NCBI GenBank assembly: GCA_947503895.1
Contig: CANNFT010000009.1
Coordinates: forward strand, 1 to 64,000
Direction of reading: 5' to 3'
DNA length: 64,000 bases
From: an uncultured Saccharospirillaceae bacterium
GTDB lineage: Bacteria > Pseudomonadota > Gammaproteobacteria > Pseudomonadales > Oceanobacteraceae
The notes below the pieces were generated by a model. It saw only the letters and a list, made by a program, of their open reading frames with translations. It was not told the DNA's origin and searched no databases. The stretch's first letter is position 1. Each line of letters begins with the position of its first letter. The position numbers and the translations under genes are program-made. Shown here one piece after another: positions 34,713-42,023 of the stretch.

Positions 34713-35153
34713 TTACCCATCTAATAGAGTTTCAATTAGCCCAGTTAACTTTAGTTGGCGTTCTTTCGGTAACGAAAGCAGCCAATCTAGGTGCTTCTGG
34801 ATGTGAGGCTCGAAGGGCTTAGGCTCAATTTCGACGATCTCCATGACAATTTCCGGTTCAGGCTGGCTGTACAAAATAGGCTCAATTCCAAAGAACAAAT
34901 AAGCCAACGAACCACGATACGCTTTAACCATTAATTGAGTTTCCTCGTATGTTGGAGGGGTTGAACCATAAGCTGTTTTGATCCCAATAGATTCAAACCT
35001 GCGCAGCTTCTTAGCGGTAAACAAAATGGAAGAGCCTGCAGCTTTTGCCACTCGATTGCAGTGCTTCACTGCGGCAGGTACGGATTCATAACCCGCTGCT
35101 AGGCGGATGTCAGAAAGGTACTTTCCGGTCGAAGGATTAAAAATCCATGTCAT
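34713..35153 (-). CDS. Probable Cro/CI-like regulator of the island
   Basis: A 146-residue leftward protein. Residues about 15-90 look like a lambda-repressor-like HTH domain (LSDIRLAAGYESVPAAVKHCNRVAKAAG ... AYRGSLAYLFFG, quoted in part). An acidic-proline linker (EIVMEIVEIEPKPFEPH) leads to a helical tail (LDWLLSLPKERQLKLTGLIE). Two palindromes (35208-35230 and 35273-35291) lie in the divergent promoter region upstream, suggesting autoregulation and control of the gene at 35415. The family is not one I can name with certainty. Confidence 0.65.
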   Translation of the reverse strand: MTWIFNPSTGKYLSDIRLAAGYESVPAAVKHCNRVAKAAGSSILFTAKKLRRFESIGIKTAYGSTPPTYEETQLMVKAYRGSLAYLFFGIEPILYSQPEPEIVMEIVEIEPKPFEPHIQKHLDWLLSLPKERQLKLTGLIETLLDG

Positions 35154-35207
35154 ATCTCAAAATACGGCCAAAATTAACATCGGGCTAATATAGCCAAAAA
35201 TAGCCCC

Positions 35208-35291
35208 AAAGTTCCGAGTGCGGGAACTTTGCTGGTTATTTTATGGGCTTCGTCAAATTCAAAGCGTGGCGGAGTTCCAAGTGCGGGAACT
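35208..35291. promoter_or_regulatory. Two palindromic operators between divergent genes
   Basis: AAAGTTCC-GAGTGCG-GGAACTTT (35208-35230) and AGTTCC-AAGTGCG-GGAACT (35273-35291) share the arms and the spacer AGTGCG. They are 65 bases apart between the leftward regulator and the rightward small gene. The shape suggests dimer-binding sites for the regulator. Confidence 0.65.
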
Positions 35292-35414
35292 TTGTATGCT
35301 TTACGTACAGGTTTAAGCCTATGGTTTAGGGTTGTCTGTGCTTCAAGCGCCATGATAGAAATATGCCCATACCAGCGCTTTAGGCTGGCCAAGCACAACT
35401 GAAAGGAAGAAGTT

Positions 35415-35672
35415 ATGATGGAAGTAATGCGCAATAGCTGGCACGAACAGGATTTGGCATTTACGAATTTAGAATCGGCTATCAGTATGCTCAAAGTGTG
35501 TGAGGGCAATGCAGCAAATGATTGTGATGATGATATGGCTAGAACATTGAACGTCATTCGTAACCTCATTGCTGGCGCTCTGCCAATAATGAATTCAATC
35601 TTCGCAGTTAACCCTGATGCCTTAATACTTGCTCCAGCAATGTCATTAAGTGCAGCAAACCAAAAAGCTTGA
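35415..35672 (+). CDS. Small island protein, unknown
   Basis: An 85-residue protein that is largely helical (ESAISMLKVCEGNAANDCDDDMARTL, quoted in part). It has a good ribosome site (GAAAGGAAGAAGTT) before ATG 35415 and its own terminator at 35734. It looks like the small orphan proteins often found next to integrases in pseudomonad and vibrio islands, but I cannot name a function. Confidence 0.6.
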   Translation: MMEVMRNSWHEQDLAFTNLESAISMLKVCEGNAANDCDDDMARTLNVIRNLIAGALPIMNSIFAVNPDALILAPAMSLSAANQKA

Positions 35673-35733
35673 ACTTGGTGGCGGTTAGTAGCCGCCATTG
35701 ATGATGATATAAGTGAAGATTAGGAAGGGATTT

Positions 35734-35756
35734 AGTGCTTTCAAGCACTGTTTTTT
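35734..35756 (+). terminator. Intrinsic terminator after 35415-35672
   Basis: AGTGCTT-TC-AAGCACT then GTTTTTT: a perfect 7-bp stem and a T-run 62 bases past the gene's stop. Confidence 0.85.
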
Positions 35757-35810
35757 AAGACACATATTCCGATTTATAACGGCGCGTTACATTTGGGGTC
35801 TTAATGGGCT

Positions 35811-35830
35811 TGTGGCACTAATGTGGCACT
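35811..35830. repeat. Tandem TGTGGCACT, possible integrase arm site
   Basis: TGTGGCACT occurs at 35811-35819 and 35822-35830, one 11-base period apart, 53 bases from the tRNA 3' end. Tyrosine integrases bind short direct repeats at about one helical turn next to the att core. No integrase is in the window. Confidence 0.45.
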
Positions 35831-35882
35831 CATTTCAGAAGCTATTGGAAGGCTCTAACCCCTTGATTTTAAGGGGGTTGAG

Positions 35883-35958
35883 TGGTCTCCCCACCAGGAC
35901 TCGAACCTGGAGCAGCCGCTTAGGAGGCGGCAGTTTTATCCTGTTAAACTATGGGGAG
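35883..35958 (-). tRNA. tRNA-Arg (anticodon CCT)
   Basis: A complete 76-nt cloverleaf reading leftward: acceptor CTCCCCA/TGGGGAG, discriminator A, encoded CCA, anticodon stem GCCGC/GCGGC around loop CTCCTAA (anticodon CCT), and T-arm CCAGG-TTCGAGT-CCTGG. It decodes AGG. Its 3' end faces the island to the left and is a common integrase target. Confidence 0.96.
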
Positions 35959-36103
35959 CCGCGCGCATTCTAATCAAAAATTCTAATAAAGTCATGAACT
36001 TGTGGCCATATGACCCCTCCAAAGCCCCAGCTGATGAATAAAATGCTGGGCAATCGCTTCAAATTGTACGAGCATTAACCAATTACCCAAGTAGACTGTG
36101 ATT
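35959..36103. other. Short spacer between tRNA-Arg and arsS
   Basis: About 145 bases. It must hold the promoters of the leftward tRNA and the rightward arsS. No canonical hexamer pair stands out. Confidence 0.4.
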
Positions 36104-37063
36104 ATGCTTGATTCAAAACCCCTTCTGATCGCCCGTGAGTTCCCAGAACTGCACCGCTCTGACTTACAAACATTGCAGGTCAATTTGGGCTATCTGTGCA
36201 ACCTCAGTTGTACCCATTGCCATGTAAATGCCGGTCCAAAGCGAAAGGAGTTAATGGATTTAGCGACGATTAATCTCATCTTGGACGTTATTCGGGCAAG
36301 AAATGTACAGACCCTAGATTTGACTGGCGGAGCGCCGGAGCTCAATCCGCATTTCCGATATTTGGTACAAGAGGCCCGAAAGCTAGGCGTTGAAGTCATT
36401 GATCGTTGCAATCTGACCATTCTGCTTGAACCCGGCCAAGAGGACCTTGCGCAATTTTTAGCTGACCATGAGGTGACTGTTGTTGCCTCCCTACCCTGCT
36501 ACAGCCAAAAGAATGTAGATGCACAACGCGGTAAAGGCGTGTTTGATGGCAGTGTACAAGGTTTGCATATTTTAAATGAACTAGGTTATGGCATGCCGAA
36601 CAGCCATTTGACGCTCAGTCTGGTTTACAATCCTGGCGGAGCATTTTTACCGCCACCTCAAGCGGCGTTAGAAGCGGACTATAAGAAGCGCTTAAAAGAA
36701 GACTTCAATATCGAGTTTCATGATTTGTTTACCATCACGAATATGCCGATCTCACGGTTCGGCAGTATGTTAATGTCGAAGGGTGAGTTTGAAGATTATA
36801 TGGCGTTGCTTGAAAGCGCCTACCAAGCCCACAATTTAGACACGGTTATGTGTCGTTCAACGGTCAGTGTTGACTGGCAAGGCAATTTGTTTGATTGCGA
36901 TTTTAATCAGATGTTGCACATGCCTGCATTAGATGACCACTATGAGCCGAGACACTTAAGCGATTTATTAAAGTCCGATTTAAAAGGCGATGAAATTCAA
37001 GTGGCTGGACATTGTTTAGGTTGCACTGCAGGACAAGGCAGCAGCTGCGGTGGCGCACTGTAA
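36104..37063 (+). CDS. arsS: ArsS-like radical SAM arsenosugar biosynthesis protein
   Basis: A 319-residue radical SAM enzyme of the arsenosugar (ArsS) family. The CX3CX2C cluster motif is CNLSCTHC near residues 32-39, followed by the SAM-binding LDLTGGAPELNP. The C-terminal DUF3641-like domain has the family's second Cys set (FDCDFNQ..., HCLGCTAG.GSSCGG). ArsS works on 5'-deoxy-5'-dimethylarsinoyl-adenosine to give the ribose-5'-arsinoyl core of arsenosugars. Start ATG 36104; GTG 36098 is also in frame. ArsM, the methyltransferase that makes the precursor, is not in the window. Confidence 0.92.
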   Translation: MLDSKPLLIAREFPELHRSDLQTLQVNLGYLCNLSCTHCHVNAGPKRKELMDLATINLILDVIRARNVQTLDLTGGAPELNPHFRYLVQEARKLGVEVIDRCNLTILLEPGQEDLAQFLADHEVTVVASLPCYSQKNVDAQRGKGVFDGSVQGLHILNELGYGMPNSHLTLSLVYNPGGAFLPPPQAALEADYKKRLKEDFNIEFHDLFTITNMPISRFGSMLMSKGEFEDYMALLESAYQAHNLDTVMCRSTVSVDWQGNLFDCDFNQMLHMPALDDHYEPRHLSDLLKSDLKGDEIQVAGHCLGCTAGQGSSCGGAL

Positions 37064-37113
37064 TATTTTCCTCCAGATGAAATACATCCACTGACAATGA
37101 GCAATCAGATTTT

Positions 37114-37890
37114 ATGACGCCGTTAAACGTGAGCATTATTGTTCCAACTTACAACGAAATGGATTCCGTTGCAGATTTGGTAAAGCGGTTGTCGCTACTG
37201 CAAAATTGGGTAAAAGAAATCATTATTGTTGACGGGCAGAGTCAAGACGATACGGTTGAACGGCTCAAGAATCAATTTACCGTCATTCAATCTGCCACTG
37301 GTCGAGCGCGTCAGATGAATACGGGTGCAAGTGTTGCCTCTGGTACTTGGCTTTTCTTTTTACACGCCGATACTTCTCTTACCCCTTCACAACTGCAAAA
37401 TGCCGTCGCCAATTCTACCGAGTACCAATGGGGGCGTTTTGATGTGCAACTTGACGGGCATCACCCTGCATTCAGATTGGTAGAACGCATGATCAATTGG
37501 CGCTCGCGTTTAACTGGTGTTGCGACTGGAGATCAATGCTTATTTATACGGGCGTCAGCGTTTAACAAAATGAATGGCTTTGCGGATATTCCGCTGATGG
37601 AAGACGTGGATCTTTGCTATCGTCTATTAAAAAAATCTGGTCGACCCAGTTGCATTGATCAACCCGTTAGAACCTCCAGTCGTCGCTGGGAAGACAACGG
37701 AATTTTGAGCACGATATGGCTAATGTGGAAGCTTCGTTTTCAATTTTGGCGAGGGCGAGACGCTTTTCAATTGGTAACGCAATACTACCCACACTTTGAC
37801 GTTAAACGGTACAAAGCGATATCCCCCCAATATTCTAAAGAATCAACGTCCTCCTCTAAACCGATGTGCAATAATACGCAATCCCATTAA
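37114..37890 (+). CDS. Arsenosugar-type glycosyltransferase (TIGR04283 family)
   Basis: A 258-residue family 2 glycosyltransferase. It has the GT-A core: VSIIVPTYNE near the start, EIIIVDGQSQDDT, then GRARQMNTGA and FLHADT (an analogue of DXD), with LMEDVDLCYRLLK further on. It matches the group named for its place in arsenosugar loci. It lies 50 bases downstream of arsS and precedes a second transferase by a few bases. Confidence 0.9.
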   Translation: MTPLNVSIIVPTYNEMDSVADLVKRLSLLQNWVKEIIIVDGQSQDDTVERLKNQFTVIQSATGRARQMNTGASVASGTWLFFLHADTSLTPSQLQNAVANSTEYQWGRFDVQLDGHHPAFRLVERMINWRSRLTGVATGDQCLFIRASAFNKMNGFADIPLMEDVDLCYRLLKKSGRPSCIDQPVRTSSRRWEDNGILSTIWLMWKLRFQFWRGRDAFQLVTQYYPHFDVKRYKAISPQYSKESTSSSKPMCNNTQSH

Positions 37891-37937
37891 TATTGGCACC
37901 GGCCACGGCACCTTTAAATTTTAGAAGCACGGTCTAT

Positions 37938-38582
37938 ATGTATAACAAAAATAAGCTTGATTGTTTGGTCATTCAGTTTGCGAAATTTCCCGTTAAAGGT
38001 AATGTCAAAACTCGACTGCAGCCTCTACTCGGTGAAGACGGATGCTATGAATTCCACCAGCGTCTCACTCGGCATATGGCACAGCAATTAGTGCAGTCGA
38101 AATTTTTTTCCGTGTTAGCATTGGACCAACTACAAGCTCATAATATGCTCAGCGAACCATTAAACGACCTCCCCATTATTCTGCAAAAAGGTGACACTTT
38201 GGGTGAGAGAATGATGAATGCTATGACTTGGGGCTTATCTCACGCACACAAAGTGCTGATCGTGGGCAGCGATGCGCCCATCCTCAATGAAACCTATATC
38301 CTGAAAGCAAGCAATGCTTTAGACACCCACTCCCATGTGTTTTATCCCGCAGAGGATGGTGGTTACGTGATGGTCGGTGCCACCCTAATTGAACCGTCGA
38401 TTTTTAAGAATATCCCATGGGGCACACAAGATGTCATGGCCATGACACAAGCGCGCCTAAACACCAGTAGTCATACTGTGGCCTACTTAGAAACCCTATG
38501 GGATGTTGATGTAGCGGAAGATTTTAGCCGCTGTGAACAAGTGTTTCCTATGCTTACACACAATATTAAATCGCCTTCATAA
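37938..38582 (+). CDS. Arsenosugar-type glycosyltransferase (TIGR04282 family)
   Basis: A 214-residue protein of the TIGR04282 family (related to DUF2064 sugar-nucleotide transferases). Hallmarks are QFAKFPVKGNVKTRL, LGERM..A, VGSDAPIL.E and the PAEDGGYVMVGA block. ATG 37938 is preferred; an in-frame TTG at 37893 has no ribosome site. The three genes 36104-38582 look co-transcribed and form an arsenosugar synthesis unit. Confidence 0.88.
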   Translation: MYNKNKLDCLVIQFAKFPVKGNVKTRLQPLLGEDGCYEFHQRLTRHMAQQLVQSKFFSVLALDQLQAHNMLSEPLNDLPIILQKGDTLGERMMNAMTWGLSHAHKVLIVGSDAPILNETYILKASNALDTHSHVFYPAEDGGYVMVGATLIEPSIFKNIPWGTQDVMAMTQARLNTSSHTVAYLETLWDVDVAEDFSRCEQVFPMLTHNIKSPS

Positions 38583-38703
38583 CGTTTCACCCACATTGAC
38601 CGACCTCGCTCTTAACCTTGCAATATTCTAATGGCAGAGAGTGAGCTTTCCTTCTTTTGTGCTACTACTTATTGAGGTGCACACGATTTTTGGAGTGGGG
38701 TAA

Positions 38704-39537
38704 ATGCGCTGCATATGCAAAACAACGATAAACCTCATCATTTTAATATTCTCATATAATTTCAATGCTAACTCTTTTGCTGAAACGTTGACGTTTGGCA
38801 TTGTGCCCCAACAGAGTGCCAAGAAACTCGCCGTGCTTTGGACGCCCATTATGAAGCACATTAGTCAAGAAACCGGCTACACAGTACGATTTTCAACAGC
38901 CAAAGACATTCCTACATTTGAGAAGCGATGTGCGGAGGGTGCCTATGATATAGCTTATATGAATCCCTATCATTACGTGGTGTTTGGCGACCAGCCCGGC
39001 TATCGAGCACTTGCGAAACAAAAAGATAAGAAGATAAAAGGAATCATTGTCATAGCAAAAGACTCTAATATTTCAGAGTTAGCTCAATTAACAGGGAAGA
39101 CATTGGCTTTTCCTGCCCCTGCCGCATTCGCTGCCAGTATCATTCCTCGTGCTGAGCTTGCCAAAGCCGGAGTGGAATTCACGCCAAAGTATGTTTCATC
39201 ACATGATTCTGTTTATTTAAATGTCGCTAAAGGCTTTATGGTCGCAGGTGGAGGTGTAATGCGAACATTTAATAACACAAATCCAGAGGTCAAATCTAAC
39301 CTCAAAATCTTGTGGAATACGCAACCCTATACGCCGCACGCGATTGCCACACACGACAGAATAAGCGAGACTGTGCGAAAAAAATTACTCAATGCACTTT
39401 TGTCTATGAGTGACTCTGAAAGCTCAAGAGAACTATTAAAGGGTATTCATTTCAAGGCCTTTGAAAAAGCCCAGCATAATGATTGGGATGATGTACGCGC
39501 ACTGAATATTCAACCTATGATTAACCCTCTCCTTTAA
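38704..39537 (+). CDS. PhnD-like periplasmic phosphate/phosphonate/oxyanion-binding protein
   Basis: A 277-residue exported protein. A signal peptide (about residues 1-26, CKTTINLIILIFSYNFNANSFA) precedes a PhnD-type domain: LTFGIVPQQSAKKLAVLW.P, FEKRCAEGAYDIAYMNPYHYVVF, and FPAPAAFAAS. It ends four bases before a sensor kinase start, so it is more likely a ligand-binding partner for that kinase than a transporter subunit; no permease or ATPase is near. AioX of arsenite-sensing systems is this kind of protein, which is notable beside arsenosugar genes, but ligand identity is unknown. Confidence 0.88.
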   Translation: MRCICKTTINLIILIFSYNFNANSFAETLTFGIVPQQSAKKLAVLWTPIMKHISQETGYTVRFSTAKDIPTFEKRCAEGAYDIAYMNPYHYVVFGDQPGYRALAKQKDKKIKGIIVIAKDSNISELAQLTGKTLAFPAPAAFAASIIPRAELAKAGVEFTPKYVSSHDSVYLNVAKGFMVAGGGVMRTFNNTNPEVKSNLKILWNTQPYTPHAIATHDRISETVRKKLLNALLSMSDSESSRELLKGIHFKAFEKAQHNDWDDVRALNIQPMINPLL

Positions 39538-39540
39538 GCT

Positions 39541-41196
39541 GTGATTTCACTAAGATTAAAAACCGTATTGGGCGTAGCTGCTATCGAAGGCGTGTTACTC
39601 GCGATATTGATTTATACTGCCATTCAATTCATGAGCGACACCATCAATAAGGATATGATTAAGCGTGCTAATACGACTGCATCGCTCTTTGCTGCCACCA
39701 CCAAGGATTCCGTTCTCTCGTACGATTTAGCGTCGTTAAATACGTTTATTGATGAGTTATTAAAAAGTCCGGACATTGAATACGTCCGCATTTTAAACAG
39801 CGAAGGTGAGATACTGTCTTCCGGCGGCCAACCATCGTCGCTAAAACGAGAATTTAAGGAAGATTATCAGGTAGCAGAAGTGGAAGATGGCATTTTCGAT
39901 GTATCTTCCGACATTATAGAGGCCAACGAAATATACGGAAGAGTTGAGATTGGCATAAGCATTACCAGTATTGAAAAAGCGATGGTGAACGTTAGAAATT
40001 GGACTGTGTCCATCGCGATCTTAGAGATGTCATTAGTCGCATTATTTTCATTTGCATTGGGTATTTATCTCACTAAAAACCTGAAAAAACTGCAGCGCGC
40101 CGCATTAACAATTTCAAGGTCAATTGAAAAAGGACAACATCGATATGTGAGGGCCCATGTTGTAGCACGTGATGAAATTGGCGACTTAGCGACAGCTTTT
40201 AATCGTCTTTCAGAAAACTTAGAAAAGGAACAAGAAAAACGTGCGCAGTTTGAAAAAGACCTGAAAGAGCTCAATGCCAACCTCGATGAGAAAGTAAAAA
40301 AGCGAACACTCATGATTGATGCGAGAAACAAGCAACTTATTCGTATTAACAATGAATTGCAAAGTACGCAAGAACAACTGGTCCACTCAGAGAAAATGGC
40401 ATCAATCGGTCAATTGGCTGCGGGTGTTGCACATGAAATCAATAATCCAATTGCATTTGTGAGCAGCAATATGCAGACGTTGCAAGAATACACCAGCGTA
40501 TACATAAAAATGAGCGAAGTGATATTGGATTACATTAATAACCCGAGTGATGACAGTCGCATTCAATTAACTGAGTACTTAGTCGATATCAATAAAAAAG
40601 AAGATTTGCAGTTTGTGGCAGAGGATATTCATGCCATTATAAACGATTCGGTGGATGGCTTGGGACGTGTCAGAAGCATCGTTAGCTCGCTGAATCAGTT
40701 TGCTCGAAATGATGACAATGCACTGGAATACGCTAGCTTAAATGACTGTGTGAACACCGTTTTAAAAATGGTTGATAATCAATTGAAATACCATTGTGAA
40801 GTCATAACAGATTTATCGGACATCCCCGATGTACCGATGAACCTAGGAAAAATGACACAAGTGATCACCAATCTACTGATCAACGCCGGACAAGCCATTG
40901 TTGGGCGAGGCAATATTTGGGTGCAAACTCGATCGAAACGAAACGAAGTCGAATTGATCGTACGGGATTCGGGCAAAGGCATCCCAGAAAAAAATTTACA
41001 ACGTCTGTTCGATCCATTCTTCACGACGAAACCCGTAGGCAAAGGTACGGGGTTAGGACTATCCATCTCCTATGACATTGTCAAAGAACATGGCGGCACC
41101 ATTCAGGTGAAAAGCGAAGAAGGCAAAGGCACCACCTTTATCGTGCGACTGCCCAAAGAATCCTACAATAATGTTGAGCAGATAGTGCAAGCCTAA
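39541..41196 (+). CDS. Membrane sensor histidine kinase
   Basis: A 551-residue kinase starting at GTG 39541. It has TM1 (about residues 8-30), a periplasmic sensor domain (35-150), TM2 (153-178), a HAMP domain (179-232), a coiled coil, and the HisKA box AGVAHEINNP with phospho-accepting His298. ATPase motifs are NLLINAGQAI (N box), DSGKGIP, FDPFFTTKPVGKGTGLGLSI. There is no receiver domain and no response regulator gene nearby. It likely signals with the adjacent PhnD-like protein. Confidence 0.92.
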   Translation: MISLRLKTVLGVAAIEGVLLAILIYTAIQFMSDTINKDMIKRANTTASLFAATTKDSVLSYDLASLNTFIDELLKSPDIEYVRILNSEGEILSSGGQPSSLKREFKEDYQVAEVEDGIFDVSSDIIEANEIYGRVEIGISITSIEKAMVNVRNWTVSIAILEMSLVALFSFALGIYLTKNLKKLQRAALTISRSIEKGQHRYVRAHVVARDEIGDLATAFNRLSENLEKEQEKRAQFEKDLKELNANLDEKVKKRTLMIDARNKQLIRINNELQSTQEQLVHSEKMASIGQLAAGVAHEINNPIAFVSSNMQTLQEYTSVYIKMSEVILDYINNPSDDSRIQLTEYLVDINKKEDLQFVAEDIHAIINDSVDGLGRVRSIVSSLNQFARNDDNALEYASLNDCVNTVLKMVDNQLKYHCEVITDLSDIPDVPMNLGKMTQVITNLLINAGQAIVGRGNIWVQTRSKRNEVELIVRDSGKGIPEKNLQRLFDPFFTTKPVGKGTGLGLSISYDIVKEHGGTIQVKSEEGKGTTFIVRLPKESYNNVEQIVQA

Positions 41197-41306
41197 CGAC
41201 AGATAACAGGCACTTCAGCTCAACCCCATTCAATAACGTTCCCCCTATCATCTAGGCACGCAATAAGGGCTTAGTCTGGAGGAATAAGCGAAGTTTTAAG
41301 TTTTAG

Positions 41307-41320
41307 TTGACTTAGGTCAA
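41307..41320. promoter_or_regulatory. FNR/ANR-like box
   Basis: TTGACTTAGGTCAA is a near-perfect dyad of the FNR/CRP type (consensus TTGAT-N4-ATCAA), 53 bases upstream of the regulator gene that precedes the bd oxidase. It suggests oxygen-linked control. Confidence 0.6.
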
Positions 41321-41335
41321 TGTCTGCCTTTAGTA

Positions 41336-41355
41336 TTTTCAGAAATTACTGAAAA
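41336..41355. promoter_or_regulatory. Inverted repeat before regulator gene
   Basis: TTTTCAG-AAATTA-CTGAAAA is a perfect 7-bp inverted repeat between the FNR-like box and the start codon at 41374. It may be the operator for the regulator itself. Confidence 0.5.
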
Positions 41356-41373
41356 CTCAGAAGAGGCAGCACT

Positions 41374-41937
41374 ATGCCTGATGCCGCACCGATTGAACTG
41401 TCAGACAAATCTGAAGCCTTTGTGATGCACTTCGGCGAAATGGGCAGCCGCTGGGGCTTTAACCGCACCGTTGCTCAAATATTAGCCCTGCTTGTAATTT
41501 ATCCTCGCGCGTTGAACGCCGATCAAATTTCCTCTGCACTGAACATCAGCCGCGGCAATACCAGTATGGGGATAAAAGAACTGCAATCGTGGCGGTTGTT
41601 ACGTATCGAGCGCATTCCTAATGATCGAAAAGACTATTTCTCCACCGCAGGAAGCATTTGGGATATGGCCCACACGGTTTTTGAAGAAAGACAGAAGCGC
41701 GAAATTGACCCCACATTGTCAATGCTGCGTTCCCACCTATTGGATCAAGCTGATCACGACGATGCGGTATACGCTCAGGAAAAAATGCGCGAATTACATG
41801 ACCTGCTTGAATTAATCACACAGTGGGCTGGACATCTAAATAACCTATCCGCAGAGCAACTGCAGTCACTCATGAAAATGGGCTCTGGCATCAGCAAGAT
41901 GCTCGACATGAAAGATAAAATTTTAGGACGTCGGTGA
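41374..41937 (+). CDS. GbsR/MarR-type transcriptional regulator
   Basis: A 187-residue winged-helix protein of the GbsR-like group (MGSRWGFNRTVAQILALLVIYPRALNADQISSALNISRGNTSMGIKELQSW, quoted in parts of 20 or fewer in the motif sense). The wing is RIERIPNDRKDYFS. The C-terminus is helical (dimerisation). It lies 86 bases before the bd oxidase genes and is expected to regulate them in response to a respiratory or stress signal. A perfect inverted repeat lies just upstream. Confidence 0.85.
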   Translation: MPDAAPIELSDKSEAFVMHFGEMGSRWGFNRTVAQILALLVIYPRALNADQISSALNISRGNTSMGIKELQSWRLLRIERIPNDRKDYFSTAGSIWDMAHTVFEERQKREIDPTLSMLRSHLLDQADHDDAVYAQEKMRELHDLLELITQWAGHLNNLSAEQLQSLMKMGSGISKMLDMKDKILGRR

Positions 41938-42023
41938 TCTAAGCACCCCATTGACTCTTGCAGAGCTGGCAATACTGACACAAAAGATTTTCAAGACCTT
42001 CCATTGAATCAGGAGACGCGGTC

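Larger units (their letters stand above)
34660..35882. mobile_element. End of an integrative element at tRNA-Arg(CCT)
   Basis: After the tail genes come a leftward regulator, a palindromic operator region, a small rightward gene, a strong terminator and two direct TGTGGCACT repeats, all ending at the 3' end of a tRNA-Arg gene. This is the usual anatomy of one end of an integrase-borne island. No integrase gene and no second copy of the tRNA 3' end occur in the window, so the other end lies to the left, beyond the transposable prophage. The left limit is arbitrary. Confidence 0.5.

Noticed and set aside
35174-35698. Long minus-strand frame over the operator region and the gene at 35415
   Set aside because: It overlaps the small gene with a good ribosome site and runs through the operator repeats; its translation looks like a shadow.
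35857-35879. AACCCCTT...AAGGGGGTT hairpin near the tRNA taken as its terminator
   Set aside because: The stem has a bulge and no T-run follows on the tRNA strand; it may be part of the att region instead.
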